From QHXW01 sp035297145 (GTDB lineage: Bacteria > Acidobacteriota > Terriglobia > Bryobacterales > Bryobacteraceae), in NCBI GenBank assembly GCA_035297145.1, contig DATGZN010000112.1, forward strand, positions 124,001-188,000: a DNA stretch of 64,000 nucleotides, given 5' to 3'. This document shows positions 44,728 to 53,960 of the stretch, in pieces. Each line of letters opens with the position of its first letter. The first letter of the stretch is position 1. Below the pieces are notes generated by a model, which worked only from the letters and a program-made list of their open reading frames with translations, was not told the origin of the DNA and did not search any database. A program made the position numbers and the translations under genes.

Positions 44728-47700
44728 ATGAGGATTCCAAATAGAGTTTGGCTGATTGCCTTCGTACTGGTTTTGGGCACTTCGCTCGCTTGGGCGCAAT
44801 TATATTCAGGTTCGATTGTCGGTGTTGTCGCCGATCCATCCAGCGCCGTCATTCCCAATGCAAAAGTCACGCTGTTGGACGCCGACAAGGGATACACTTT
44901 CAACGCCACCACCGACAGCACGGGGCGCTATCTGTTCCGCGCCGTCCAGCCAGGATCGTACAAACTCACGGTTGTCGCGGAGGGCTTTCAGATACAGACC
45001 AGAACCGGCATCACGATCGTGATCAACCAGAACACCTCGGTGGACTTCACTTTGCAACTGTCCACCGGCGCGCAATCCGTCAACATCACGACCGAAGCAC
45101 CACTGCTCTCCACGCAGGACTCGGTCACCGGTCAGGTGCTCGATCGCAAGCTGATTAATGACCTGCCCAACGTGGGCCGCGACGTCATGAATCTGGCCTA
45201 TCTCACACCGGGTGTTGTCACAACGCAAAACGGCGGGAACCCTGGGGGCGGCAACAACTTCGTTTCCAACGGCGGCCGAAACGCCACCGCCGACGTGCTG
45301 ATGGACGGAATCACGACTACCAATTTCGATCAGAACAGCGGCCAGCAGAACATGATTTATCAGGCGCCCTTGGACGCCATTGAAGAGTTCAAGGTGCAAA
45401 CGTCAAACTTCAGCGCGGAGTTTGGGTTTTCCGGTGCGGCCATCGTCAATATGGTCACGCGCTCAGGCACGAACGAGTTCCACGGCAGTCTCCATGAGGC
45501 CTTCCGGAATCAGGTACTCGACGCCAACGACTTCTTCGACAATGAAGCCGGCAATCCGATACCCGGCCTTCGCCGCAACCAATTCGGCGGCACCGTAGGC
45601 GGTCCTATCAAGAAGAACAAGACATTCTTCTTTTTTGATTACGACGGCATCCGGGAGATTTCTCAATCGAGCGCGTCCGGCGGTATGCCCAGCGCCGCGG
45701 AGCGCCAAGGTAATTTTGGCGAGCTATGCGGCTATAATGGCGGCACATTTGACAAGAACGGCATGTGTTCGTCTCCGGCGGGTCAACTTTGGGATCCCTA
45801 TTCCGGCACTTACAACGCTAATGTTGGGGGAGCTGTGCGCTCCACCTACATCCCCTTCAACAATATGGCCACCTTCATGAGCGGCGGCAATGCGAATTTA
45901 AACGGCACCGGTTATCAGTTGCCGGCGCGCCCAGGCAATCTCATCGATCCGGTCGCGGCGAAGATGATCCAATATTTTCCAATTCCCAATCTGGCGGTGG
46001 GAACACCCAACTATCAGTACTACTATAACTGGATCGCTTCCGGGTCCAATATCAACAAGAACGATCAGTGGGACCTGAAGATCGACCATCGTTTCAGCGA
46101 TAAGAGTCTGTTGACCGCAAAGTATTCGCAGCAGTCCAGCTACAGCCACGGGTACAACTTTTACGGGAACGTTACCGATCCCTTTACTTCAGGACCTGCG
46201 CCTGGCACCGCCCACGCTTTCGCCATCACCGAGAATTACACTTTCAGCCCCACGGTTTTACTGAGCTTCTCCTACGGGTTCACGCGGAATTGGGGCCTGC
46301 AGCCAGGGATTTCGGGCGACTACAAGAACCTGGATCCCGTGAAATTACTCGGGTTGCCTGCATACATGGACCGCGGCTATCCGCCGGCTTTGCCCGACGT
46401 CAACATTAACGACTCGTACGGTACCAATATCGGCACACAGCCGTGGAGCTATTACCTGAATGGCGATCTTACGCACCACCTGCAAGCGACCCTTAGTTGG
46501 GTCAAGGGATCGCATGAGCTCAAGTTCGGTGGTGAAGGCCGCATGCATCGTGGAAATTATGCAAACCCAGGACCGACCGGGGGGAATTTTCCCTACGATT
46601 ACACCGGGACATCTCAGGACCCCAACTACGGCGACGGCGGCGATGCAATGGCCAGTTTCATGACCGGCTTTTCAGGGGACGGCAGCGGAAATGGCGAGTA
46701 CGAGATCGCGAATTGGGTGGCCACGCAGAATTTTCAGGCCGGAGGTTATGTCCAGGACAATTGGAAGATCTCGCGCAAGCTCACCTTGAATATCGGAATG
46801 CGCTACGACATCACCTTTCCGCGTACCGAGCGCTACAACAACATGCAATGGGACGACCCCAACGTAGTCTCGCCACTCCAGGTTCCCGGCCTGGGCACGC
46901 TGCACGGCGGCGAAATCTACGCCAGCCCGAGCGATCGCACCAACTACGAACTGGATGCGAAAGATTTCCAACCACGCATTGGATTCGCCTGGCAGCCCCT
47001 CAGCAAAACTGTGATACGCGGCGGATATGGCATCTTCTACTCGACGTCGAAGGTCGGCTCGGCGGGACCGGGCGCTTGGGGCTGGGAGGGTTATGTGAAA
47101 GATACGCCCTGGATCACCACTTATAACAACGACGGTGCTACTCCCTGGGGCCGCTTAAGTGATCCATTTCCCAACGTGGGGCCTGCCTTACCGCCGGGGA
47201 ATTCCCTCGGTTTGCTGAATGACGTCGGCTACTATGCTTGGGGCCCGATTAAATCCATCAGCATGACCCCGTACGAACAAACCTGGAGCATGGGTTTCGA
47301 AAGGGAACTTCCCGGGGACATGGTTCTCGATACGACCTACGTGGGCAAGAAAGGGACTCACCTCTATTTCGGCGGCGCTGGCAACCTGGACTTTCTTGGA
47401 CCTCAGATCGAACATTATTCCGCCGGCCAAATTGCCGGTCTGCTGACCTACGTCAACAATCCGTTCTACGGCGTCGTTAAGGATCCCAATAGTTTCCTTT
47501 CGGCGCCCACGGTGCAGGCGTTTCAACTGCAACTGCCGTTCCCCCAATATTCGGGTTTTGGCGGTGACGCACCTCCCTACGCCAATTCGATTTACCACGC
47601 ACTGCAATCCCGTCTCGACAAGAAGTTCTCTCACGGAGTGGAATTCCTGGCGAACTACACCTGGTCGAAAGCCATCGATGATGCCTCGGCAACCGACCAA

Positions 47701-48345
47701 AACATCGATTTCAAAGGCATCGGCAAGAGCCATCTCCAGGATCCAAACAACTACGCGTTGGAACGGTCGGTCTCGGCTTACAACGCCACGCACCTGGTGA
47801 ATCTCAGCTATGTGTACGAGCTTCCTTTCGGTAAGGGAAAGATGGTTGGCAATAACTGGAATCCGGTCTTCAATATCGTGCTGGGCGGATGGCAGTTTAA
47901 CGGCATTTGGACTTTCGCCAGCGGATTCCCCCTTACCCTCGGTCTTGCGGGCGGTTTCTCTCTGCCGACCTACGGCTCTCAACAGCCGGATGTCATTGGC
48001 AGGCCCCAGCGCAACACGGGTTCGGATTGGCTGAATAACTACTTCTCAAATCCGGATGTGTTTATCGCTCCGCCCCATTACACCGTGGGTAATGCGCCGC
48101 GCACTTTGCCGTATATCAACGCGCCCGGCCAGGAGAATGCGACCCTGTCGTTGTTCAAGGAGTTTCCGGTGAATCGAATCCACGAGGGGACGCGTCTGGA
48201 GTTTCGCTTCGAAGCGCTCAACGCATTGAACCGTGTGCAGTTCGCCCCGCCGCATACGAGCGTGAACGCCAGCGACTTTGGCCAGACCACGGGTCAGGCC
48301 AACCCCCCGCGCCAGGTGCAACTGACCATGAAGCTGTATTTCTGA
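44728..48345 (+). CDS. Oar-like TonB-dependent outer-membrane receptor
   Basis: The 1205-residue protein begins with a signal peptide ending near LAWAQ. A carboxypeptidase-regulatory domain follows (about 28-110: SIVGVVADPSSAVIPNAKVTLLD), then a plug-like region with LPNVGRDVMNLAYLTPGV and MVTRSGTNEFHGSL, and a long beta-barrel ending in LTMKLYF. It probably takes up large carbohydrate ligands through the outer membrane with TonB energy. It opens a plus-strand series with a Gfo/Idh/MocA enzyme, a small exported protein, an epimerase and TatA. A strong promoter precedes it. Confidence 0.9.
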   Translation: MRIPNRVWLIAFVLVLGTSLAWAQLYSGSIVGVVADPSSAVIPNAKVTLLDADKGYTFNATTDSTGRYLFRAVQPGSYKLTVVAEGFQIQTRTGITIVINQNTSVDFTLQLSTGAQSVNITTEAPLLSTQDSVTGQVLDRKLINDLPNVGRDVMNLAYLTPGVVTTQNGGNPGGGNNFVSNGGRNATADVLMDGITTTNFDQNSGQQNMIYQAPLDAIEEFKVQTSNFSAEFGFSGAAIVNMVTRSGTNEFHGSLHEAFRNQVLDANDFFDNEAGNPIPGLRRNQFGGTVGGPIKKNKTFFFFDYDGIREISQSSASGGMPSAAERQGNFGELCGYNGGTFDKNGMCSSPAGQLWDPYSGTYNANVGGAVRSTYIPFNNMATFMSGGNANLNGTGYQLPARPGNLIDPVAAKMIQYFPIPNLAVGTPNYQYYYNWIASGSNINKNDQWDLKIDHRFSDKSLLTAKYSQQSSYSHGYNFYGNVTDPFTSGPAPGTAHAFAITENYTFSPTVLLSFSYGFTRNWGLQPGISGDYKNLDPVKLLGLPAYMDRGYPPALPDVNINDSYGTNIGTQPWSYYLNGDLTHHLQATLSWVKGSHELKFGGEGRMHRGNYANPGPTGGNFPYDYTGTSQDPNYGDGGDAMASFMTGFSGDGSGNGEYEIANWVATQNFQAGGYVQDNWKISRKLTLNIGMRYDITFPRTERYNNMQWDDPNVVSPLQVPGLGTLHGGEIYASPSDRTNYELDAKDFQPRIGFAWQPLSKTVIRGGYGIFYSTSKVGSAGPGAWGWEGYVKDTPWITTYNNDGATPWGRLSDPFPNVGPALPPGNSLGLLNDVGYYAWGPIKSISMTPYEQTWSMGFERELPGDMVLDTTYVGKKGTHLYFGGAGNLDFLGPQIEHYSAGQIAGLLTYVNNPFYGVVKDPNSFLSAPTVQAFQLQLPFPQYSGFGGDAPPYANSIYHALQSRLDKKFSHGVEFLANYTWSKAIDDASATDQNIDFKGIGKSHLQDPNNYALERSVSAYNATHLVNLSYVYELPFGKGKMVGNNWNPVFNIVLGGWQFNGIWTFASGFPLTLGLAGGFSLPTYGSQQPDVIGRPQRNTGSDWLNNYFSNPDVFIAPPHYTVGNAPRTLPYINAPGQENATLSLFKEFPVNRIHEGTRLEFRFEALNALNRVQFAPPHTSVNASDFGQTTGQANPPRQVQLTMKLYF

Positions 48346-48424
48346 TGCAGCTTCGCTGACTTCTGACAGCGGCGCTACCGATTGTCGCGGTTGCGCCGCA
48401 ATCCAACTCACGAAAGGAGCGGTA

Positions 48425-49975
48425 ATGCCCCCTAAGGAAAACATGAATCGCAGGGAGTTCCTTGCCCCGGCCGCCGCCGGTGTGGCGCTGACTCTTGTCC
48501 CTCGGCACGTGCTGGGTGGTCCTGGGCATGTCGCGCCCAGCGATAAGATCACTTTGGCCTACATCGGCTGCGGCACTCAGGGGACCAGAGAAATGCTGCG
48601 CCTGATCGCTGCTCCCGAGGTGCAGATCGTCGCTGTTTGCGATCCCGTCAAGGATGGCACGAACTATGTCGATTGGAGCGCCACGGGCATTCGCGATAGC
48701 GTCCGCAAGACTTTGGACGATCCGAATTGGGGGGCCGGAGTGTCGGGGGTCCGTGCCGGACGCGACATGGCCAAGGAAATCATCGAGACCTACTACGCCA
48801 AAAAGCGGGGCTCGGAAAAGTTCAAGGGCGTCGCCTCCTACGCCGACTTCCGCGAGCTGCTCGAAAAGGAAAAGGATCTCGACTCCGTCAAGATCATGAC
48901 CCCGGACCACCTGCACGCGACCATTTCCATCGCCGCCATGAAGAAGGGCAAGAACGTACTCATGCACAAGCCGCTTTCGAACCGCGTGGCGGAAGTGCGC
49001 ATGGTGGTGGAGTCGGCTCGCAAAACCGGCGTCGCCACGCACTTATTGGCCTGGCACGCGCCCCTGACCCAAGTCCGGCAGATGATTCTCGATGGTGCGA
49101 TCGGCAACTTGAAGGAAGTACATAACTGGACGGACCGGCCGTTCTGGCCCCAGCAACTTGCACTGCCTACCGACCGGCCGCCTGTTCCGGCGAATTTCGA
49201 TTGGGACTTGTGGCTGGGGCCGGAGCAGGAGCGCCCTTATCACCCGAGCTACACGCATGCCGTCTTCCGCGGCTGGTACGATTTCGGCGGCGGCAGTATC
49301 GCCGATATGGGGAATTACAGCCTGTGGCCGATTTTCATGGCGCTGGATCTGCCCGTTCCGTACAGCGTGGAGGCCCAATCCAGCTCCAGTTGCGAAATCA
49401 ATGATCAGGTCAGCACGGTCAAGATGAATGATTTCGCGTTTCCATACGCCAATCGCGTGTGCTTCAAATGCGCGGCTCACGGCCAATGGCCGGCGCTGAA
49501 AGTCTATTGGTACGACGGTGGCATGCGCCCCTTCACTCCCGACGAGTTGGCGGAGGATGGCAAGTCCATCCCCGCCGCGGGTACTTTGTTCGTTGGCGAC
49601 AAGGGAATCATCCTGAATAACGACCTCGTCCCGGCCAAGAAGATGGACGAGTATCGGGCGGCCAAAGGGTTGCCTCAGCCGCAACAAGGCGGCCGGGGTG
49701 GCGGCGGAGGCGGCGGGGCGGCTAACGCGGAATGGATTGCAGCGTTCAAAGGCGGACCTGCTTCCATGGGCAACTTCCTCAACGCGGCGAATTGTTCCGA
49801 AGCCATCGCACTGGCTGGCGCGGCAATCCGTTACAGCCGTAAAATATTCAACGAAAATCGCTGTGCGCCTGCTCTCCAGTGGGACCAGGAAGGCATGAAG
49901 TTCACGAATGTTTCCGAGGCCAACGAGTACTTGACCCGCAACTACCGCGACGGCTGGAAGCTGACAAGCGCCTGA
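48425..49975 (+). CDS. exported Gfo/Idh/MocA-family oxidoreductase
   Basis: The 516-residue protein has a Tat-type signal, NRREFLAPAAAGVALTL, after a short N-terminal extension. An NAD-binding Rossmann domain follows with IGCGTQGTREM and a conserved late strand. The usual EKP of the family appears as HKP in LMHKPLSNR. A glycine-rich insertion (about residues 420-435) precedes the last helices. Such enzymes oxidise or epimerise sugars and sugar derivatives, and many exported members are found in glycan loci. The ATG at 48425 follows AAAGGAG by six bases. It is probably co-transcribed with the upstream receptor. Confidence 0.9.
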   Translation: MPPKENMNRREFLAPAAAGVALTLVPRHVLGGPGHVAPSDKITLAYIGCGTQGTREMLRLIAAPEVQIVAVCDPVKDGTNYVDWSATGIRDSVRKTLDDPNWGAGVSGVRAGRDMAKEIIETYYAKKRGSEKFKGVASYADFRELLEKEKDLDSVKIMTPDHLHATISIAAMKKGKNVLMHKPLSNRVAEVRMVVESARKTGVATHLLAWHAPLTQVRQMILDGAIGNLKEVHNWTDRPFWPQQLALPTDRPPVPANFDWDLWLGPEQERPYHPSYTHAVFRGWYDFGGGSIADMGNYSLWPIFMALDLPVPYSVEAQSSSSCEINDQVSTVKMNDFAFPYANRVCFKCAAHGQWPALKVYWYDGGMRPFTPDELAEDGKSIPAAGTLFVGDKGIILNNDLVPAKKMDEYRAAKGLPQPQQGGRGGGGGGGAANAEWIAAFKGGPASMGNFLNAANCSEAIALAGAAIRYSRKIFNENRCAPALQWDQEGMKFTNVSEANEYLTRNYRDGWKLTSA

Positions 49976-49986
49976 GATCTGAAAAT

Positions 49987-50379
49987 ATGCTGGGACGAAT
50001 CTTGTTGGTGGCACTGCTTACAGTTGGCATCTCGTCGGCGGCCGACGCTCTGGCCGCAGGCAAATACGCGGGAAAGTGGGAGGGTTCCTCGGCTTCTGGC
50101 GAGTTCCGAATGATGCTGACATCGGCGCCTGAAGGCAAATGGAGTGCTGACATCGTGTTCACGCTGGACGGCCAAGCCGTGAAGTGTACCGTTAAGTCCC
50201 TCACGGTCGCCGGATCGAAGCTGAAGGCCGTTTACGCATTCGACCTGCAAGGCTACGATTTGGAGTCGACGATCGAAGGCGAACTATCCGCGGACAAGCT
50301 GGGCGGCAAGTATACGACGCGCACTGGCGACGGGACGCTGGTGGATGAAGGTACCTGGCAGACTACAGCCACGAGTTGA
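49987..50379 (+). CDS. small exported hypothetical protein
   Basis: The product is 130 residues from the ATG at 49987, 11 bases after the oxidoreductase stop. MLGRILLVALLTVGISSAADA is a signal peptide. The mature part is beta-rich: KYAGKWEGSSASGEFRM, WSADIVF and two further repeats of a short strand pattern, resembling small beta-barrel or calycin-like lipid/sugar-binding proteins. No family is certain. It lies in the centre of the glycan cluster and may bind a sugar-linked ligand. Confidence 0.65.
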   Translation: MLGRILLVALLTVGISSAADALAAGKYAGKWEGSSASGEFRMMLTSAPEGKWSADIVFTLDGQAVKCTVKSLTVAGSKLKAVYAFDLQGYDLESTIEGELSADKLGGKYTTRTGDGTLVDEGTWQTTATS

Positions 50380-50398
50380 TAATAAGTCAGGAGGACAC

Positions 50399-51286
50399 GT
50401 GTCCGGATTTTCGAGACGGCAATTTTTGAAGAAATCGGCAATGAATGTCGGTGGCGCGGGACTCCTTTCAGTTGCCGCGCGGAAACTCGAAGCCAATCCG
50501 CTTGGCATGCCAATCGGAAGCCAGACCTATCCCCATCGCCAAAGAATCAAATCAGGCGATTTTGCCGGACTGTGCAAGGACATGGCTGCGCTCGGAATTG
50601 GCAATGTGGAGTTGTGCTCGCCCGGTTACGCCGAATTCGCGAGTCTGGCGGACGGTAAGCAGACCAGGCGCATCGTGGAGGATCACGGCCTGAAATGTCC
50701 GAGCGCCCATTTCGACCTGGCAGAACTTCGCAACAAACAAGACCAGTCGATCGCCTGGGCGCACGACCTCGGAATGACCCAGATGGGCACCGCCAGTCTC
50801 GATGGGAAGGTGGAGAATGGCGTCACCACCATGGATACGGTGAAGAAGGCAGCGGAGGAGTACAACAAGATTGGCGAAACGGCCGCCAAAGCCGGGATCC
50901 AGCAGTTCCTGCATGACGAAAGATTCGAAATGTCGAAGGTGGATGGCCGGGTGACGTACGAGGTCTTGCTGGAACTGCTCGATCCAAGGTACGTGAAGAT
51001 GCAGTTCCAGATGTCCGCCATGAGGGCCGTGGGAGATCCCGTGATGTACTTCAACAAATATCCTGGCCGCTTCATCTCCATGCATTTGCAGGGCGTCGAC
51101 CTGAAAGCCCCGGAGCCAGCCCGCGGACAGCGCGGTGGCCCCCAACTGGCCGTAGGAAAGGACACCCTAGACTGGGCCAAGATTTTTGCCGCGGCCAAGA
51201 CTGGTGGCGTGAAAAACTATTTCGTCGAACAGAACTGGGATCTTACGGTAGAGAGCGTGGCCTACCTGAAGACACTATCAGTCTGA
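50399..51286 (+). CDS. exported sugar phosphate isomerase/epimerase-like protein
   Basis: This xylose-isomerase-like TIM barrel has 295 residues and an N-terminal Tat signal, FSRRQFLKKSAMNVGGAGLLS. The barrel includes GIGNVELCSPGY and QFQMSAMRAVGD, with metal-site residues later around HLQGVDL. Epimerases or lyases of this type act on free sugars or keto-sugars. It starts with GTG at 50399 behind AGGAGG with a short four-base spacer; the frame is open upstream inside the previous gene. The Tat signal suggests folding with a metal before export. Together with the oxidoreductase it forms a likely sugar-modifying pair. Confidence 0.85.
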   Translation: MSGFSRRQFLKKSAMNVGGAGLLSVAARKLEANPLGMPIGSQTYPHRQRIKSGDFAGLCKDMAALGIGNVELCSPGYAEFASLADGKQTRRIVEDHGLKCPSAHFDLAELRNKQDQSIAWAHDLGMTQMGTASLDGKVENGVTTMDTVKKAAEEYNKIGETAAKAGIQQFLHDERFEMSKVDGRVTYEVLLELLDPRYVKMQFQMSAMRAVGDPVMYFNKYPGRFISMHLQGVDLKAPEPARGQRGGPQLAVGKDTLDWAKIFAAAKTGGVKNYFVEQNWDLTVESVAYLKTLSV

Positions 51287-51324
51287 TAACACCGCTACCG
51301 CTTAAATAAAGGTATGATAAAGGC

Positions 51325-51501
51325 ATGATTGAAGACTTATTGCAACCCAGGCACTTGCTGGTGATCCTGGCTGTCGCCCTATTCTGCTTTGGGCCCAAGA
51401 AGCTGCCTGAGCTCGGCAAAGGCCTGGCTGAGGGAATTCGCAGCTTTAAGGACGGCCTGAAGAAGGCGACCGCGGAAGATCCGGCAAAATCGGAAAAGTA
51501 G
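51325..51501 (+). CDS. tatA: twin-arginine translocase subunit TatA/TatE
   Basis: The 58-residue protein has an N-terminal transmembrane helix (LLVILAVALFCF), the hinge FGPKKLPELGK and an amphipathic helix, then a charged tail AEDPAKSEK. This is the full TatA pattern. It forms the pore of the Tat system that exports folded proteins. It lies directly after two genes whose products carry Tat signals. A TATGAT hexamer at 51313-51318 would place a transcript start at the ATG itself, and no ribosome site is at a normal distance; leaderless translation is possible. Confidence 0.9.
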   Translation: MIEDLLQPRHLLVILAVALFCFGPKKLPELGKGLAEGIRSFKDGLKKATAEDPAKSEK

Positions 51502-51539
51502 TCTGTTGCGGGTCCCTCCGATGAGTTTCAACGAGGCCG

Positions 51540-52361
51540 GTGCGTTACGCCGGCCGACGTGCCATTCTTGACTCCAAGACAAGCGACATTAGCGTGCGGA
51601 TCGGCCTTCTCCTGTTGGGGCTACTTCTCGCACCGCTGACACTTCCTGCGCAAGATCCGTTCGAGATCCATATCTACGAGTACGAGCCGCTCTCGCGCGG
51701 CGAGTACAGCCTGGAAGCGCACCTCAACTTCGAGCCGCAAGGCACAGCTCTGCCGGACGGCACCCTGCTTCCCACCGAGCATCAAACCCACCTCACGCTG
51801 GAACCAACGATAGGACTGTCGGAGAACTTTGCGCTTGGATTCATGTTCCTCAACGCCTGGGAGCCCGGGTACTCGCCTCAGTTTGCGGGTTGGCGCGTTT
51901 TGCCGCACTTCTATGCGCCGGAGTCCTGGGGTTTGCCCGTGCGGCTCGGTTTTGTCAGTGAGTTCTCATTTCAAAATACGCGGTACGAAGAAAATTCACG
52001 GCGCGTTGAACTGCGTCCCATCATCGACCGTGAATTCAAACGATGGCAGATTGTGTTCAATCCCGTCTTCGAGCGTGCTTTGCACGGCCCCGGCACGGTC
52101 CACGGGTGGAACTTCGAGCCCGCCGTGCTCCTCCGCTGGAAGCGCAAGAGCTTTTCGCCATCACTGGAATACTATGGAGAGATCGAGAGCATCAATGTGC
52201 CGCCGCGCGCTCAGCCCGAAGTGCACCAGATTTTCTTAGGCGGCGACTGGCAGGCGAGTCAGGTTTTCAGCGTCAATATGGGAACGGGCTTCGACCTGAG
52301 CAGCCGCGGGCCTGGTGTGGTGCTGAAGAGCCGCTTCGAATGGGACTGGCGCAAGCACTAA
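51540..52361 (+). CDS. exported hypothetical protein, probably beta-rich
   Basis: The product is 273 residues from a GTG at 51540; a second GTG at 51594 would start at VRIGLLLLGLLLAPLTLPAQ, a signal peptide, and may be the true start. The mature part has alternating aromatic strands (EIHIYEYEPL, YSLEAHLNFEPQ, LGFVSEFSFQNTRYEE, WRVLPHFY), suggestive of an outer-membrane beta-barrel or jelly roll of about ten strands. It ends in a convergent overlap with the PIG-L gene. No family is recognised. Confidence 0.65.
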   Translation: MRYAGRRAILDSKTSDISVRIGLLLLGLLLAPLTLPAQDPFEIHIYEYEPLSRGEYSLEAHLNFEPQGTALPDGTLLPTEHQTHLTLEPTIGLSENFALGFMFLNAWEPGYSPQFAGWRVLPHFYAPESWGLPVRLGFVSEFSFQNTRYEENSRRVELRPIIDREFKRWQIVFNPVFERALHGPGTVHGWNFEPAVLLRWKRKSFSPSLEYYGEIESINVPPRAQPEVHQIFLGGDWQASQVFSVNMGTGFDLSSRGPGVVLKSRFEWDWRKH

Positions 52362-53281
52362 ATGCGCACTGCGTGGCGCGCTACATACTCGTCCAGTGAC
52401 TTGTCCGGTCCGATGTAGTGAAACTCCTCGGCGTAATCAAGTCCATACTTCTTGCCCAGAACGCGATCCCGGTTTTCCAAAGCAACGGTGGTGAATTCGT
52501 GAATCGCCGCCGCTTCGTCTCCCGAAAACGCCGGTAGCCGCAGGTTCTTCTCCGCGAGCGATGCATTCAGATCCCGAACGAAGTGGGTCATCATCGTCCT
52601 GCACGATCTGAGGCAAGCCAACTTCGTTTGCACCGTTGGAGCAATATCGACCACCCGGTTCACCAATTGCGGTCCCCGCGCGAAGTAGTACTTCTCGGTT
52701 ACGCTGTGGGGCTTCAGGCCGGCGGAGAAATGCTCTGGCATGTCCAGGTGCCCGCCGGACATCCAGCACGCCGCTTCCACCGCCTGCGCTGTCACATAAT
52801 GATCCGGATTTTCCTCGTAGTGCCCCCACGGATCGTAACTGAAGACAGTATCGACCTTTAGCAGCCGGAACAGAAAAATCAGCCGGGCGCGGATCTCCGT
52901 GCGTGCAACGTCGTCCATGCGATGATTGCGATAGCCCAGGTCAAACGCTTGCTTCAATCCGCAGGCCTTCAAAAACTCAGCGGTATCCCGTTCATTCGCC
53001 GCGACGGTTTCACCGAAGGTGAGATCGTAGGAATCCTTTTCGTCGTTGCTGGTGCGAATGAAGTATCCGGTGTAGCCTTCCTGCAAGAGTTTCGCCACCG
53101 TGCCGCAGGCGAAAAAAGGCCCGTCATCCAGATGCGGCGTGATGAGCGCCAGGACTCGTCCTTTGTGCGGCTCACCAGTTGCCACTCGTTCTATTAAAAT
53201 CTCACTAGCAGGCGTCGATGTCTGCGCCGCGGCCGCGAGACCGAACGCGCTCAGGAAATGTCGCCGTTCCATGGCAAGCAT
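52358..53281 (-). CDS. exported PIG-L-family deacetylase
   Basis: The 307-residue protein has an N-terminal Tat/Sec-like signal (ERRHFLSAFGLAAAAQ). The PIG-L zinc motif is H50-L-D52-D53 followed by GPFFACGT, and a later ENPDHYVTAQAV supplies the third ligand His. Family members remove acetyl groups from N-acetylglucosamine-type residues on lipids or thiols. The substrate is unknown; a glycan amino-sugar fits the context. The start could be the ATG at 53281 or the ATG at 53272. It is the last of four minus-strand genes spaced by about ten bases each. Confidence 0.85.
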   Translation of the reverse strand: MLAMERRHFLSAFGLAAAAQTSTPASEILIERVATGEPHKGRVLALITPHLDDGPFFACGTVAKLLQEGYTGYFIRTSNDEKDSYDLTFGETVAANERDTAEFLKACGLKQAFDLGYRNHRMDDVARTEIRARLIFLFRLLKVDTVFSYDPWGHYEENPDHYVTAQAVEAACWMSGGHLDMPEHFSAGLKPHSVTEKYYFARGPQLVNRVVDIAPTVQTKLACLRSCRTMMTHFVRDLNASLAEKNLRLPAFSGDEAAAIHEFTTVALENRDRVLGKKYGLDYAEEFHYIGPDKSLDEYVARHAVRI

Positions 53282-53290
53282 TCTCGCATG

Positions 53291-53950
53291 TTACGGCTTC
53301 CGGAATCGCGTGAATCGTTGGGTATCGACCGCAGGAATGCCGGGGAGCGTGCGAGCATCCGCTGCTGGATCGCCTATGGTGGTCCGAATGGGAACCACGC
53401 CAGCCCAGATCGGCAAAGCGTAATCTTCTTCATCGTCGATCGGGCCGCCGCTGCGCACTTTCGCGGAAACTTCGCTGAGCGGGAGAGCCAGGACGCTGGT
53501 GCTTTTCAACTCCTGCTCGGTAGGCTGGCGGACCTCATCCCATCGGCCGGGCAGGATGTGATTGGTAAAGGAGCTGAGCGCGAGTAGCTTCTCTTCCGGA
53601 TCCATCACCAGCCTAGCTTTTCCCAACACCACGACCGAGCGGTAGTTCATCGAATGATGAAACGCCGACCGCGCCAGCACAAAACCATCCACTAGCGTCA
53701 CCGTCAGGCAGACATCCACGCCCCCGTCTAATGTGCGCAGCATGCGGCTGGCGGCCGAACCGTGAATATAAATGTCCTCCCCAACCCGCGCGTAACCGGT
53801 GGGAATGACGTAGGGCTGTCCATCCACCGCGAACCCCACGTGGCAGAGAAAGCCTTCGTCGAGGATTGCGTGGACCTGCATTTTATCGTATACGCCGCGT
53901 TTGGCGAGGCGCTTTACCTGAGTGCGTGGAGTGGGAATGTAGACATCCAT
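53291..53950 (-). CDS. pyridoxamine 5'-phosphate oxidase-like FMN-binding protein
   Basis: The 219-residue protein has a split-barrel flavin fold. GFLCHVGFAVDGQPYVIPTGY is the N-terminal FMN contact segment, then IYIHGSAASRML and the RSVVVLGKARLV strand. Members of this group bind FMN or F420 and act on varied small molecules; this one lacks the residues to call it PdxH. It lies between the NodB deacetylase and the PIG-L gene, at about ten bases from each, so it is part of the same transcript. Function in the cluster is unknown. Confidence 0.88.
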   Translation of the reverse strand: MDVYIPTPRTQVKRLAKRGVYDKMQVHAILDEGFLCHVGFAVDGQPYVIPTGYARVGEDIYIHGSAASRMLRTLDGGVDVCLTVTLVDGFVLARSAFHHSMNYRSVVVLGKARLVMDPEEKLLALSSFTNHILPGRWDEVRQPTEQELKSTSVLALPLSEVSAKVRSGGPIDDEEDYALPIWAGVVPIRTTIGDPAADARTLPGIPAVDTQRFTRFRKP

Positions 53951-53960
53951 TCACTCCACT

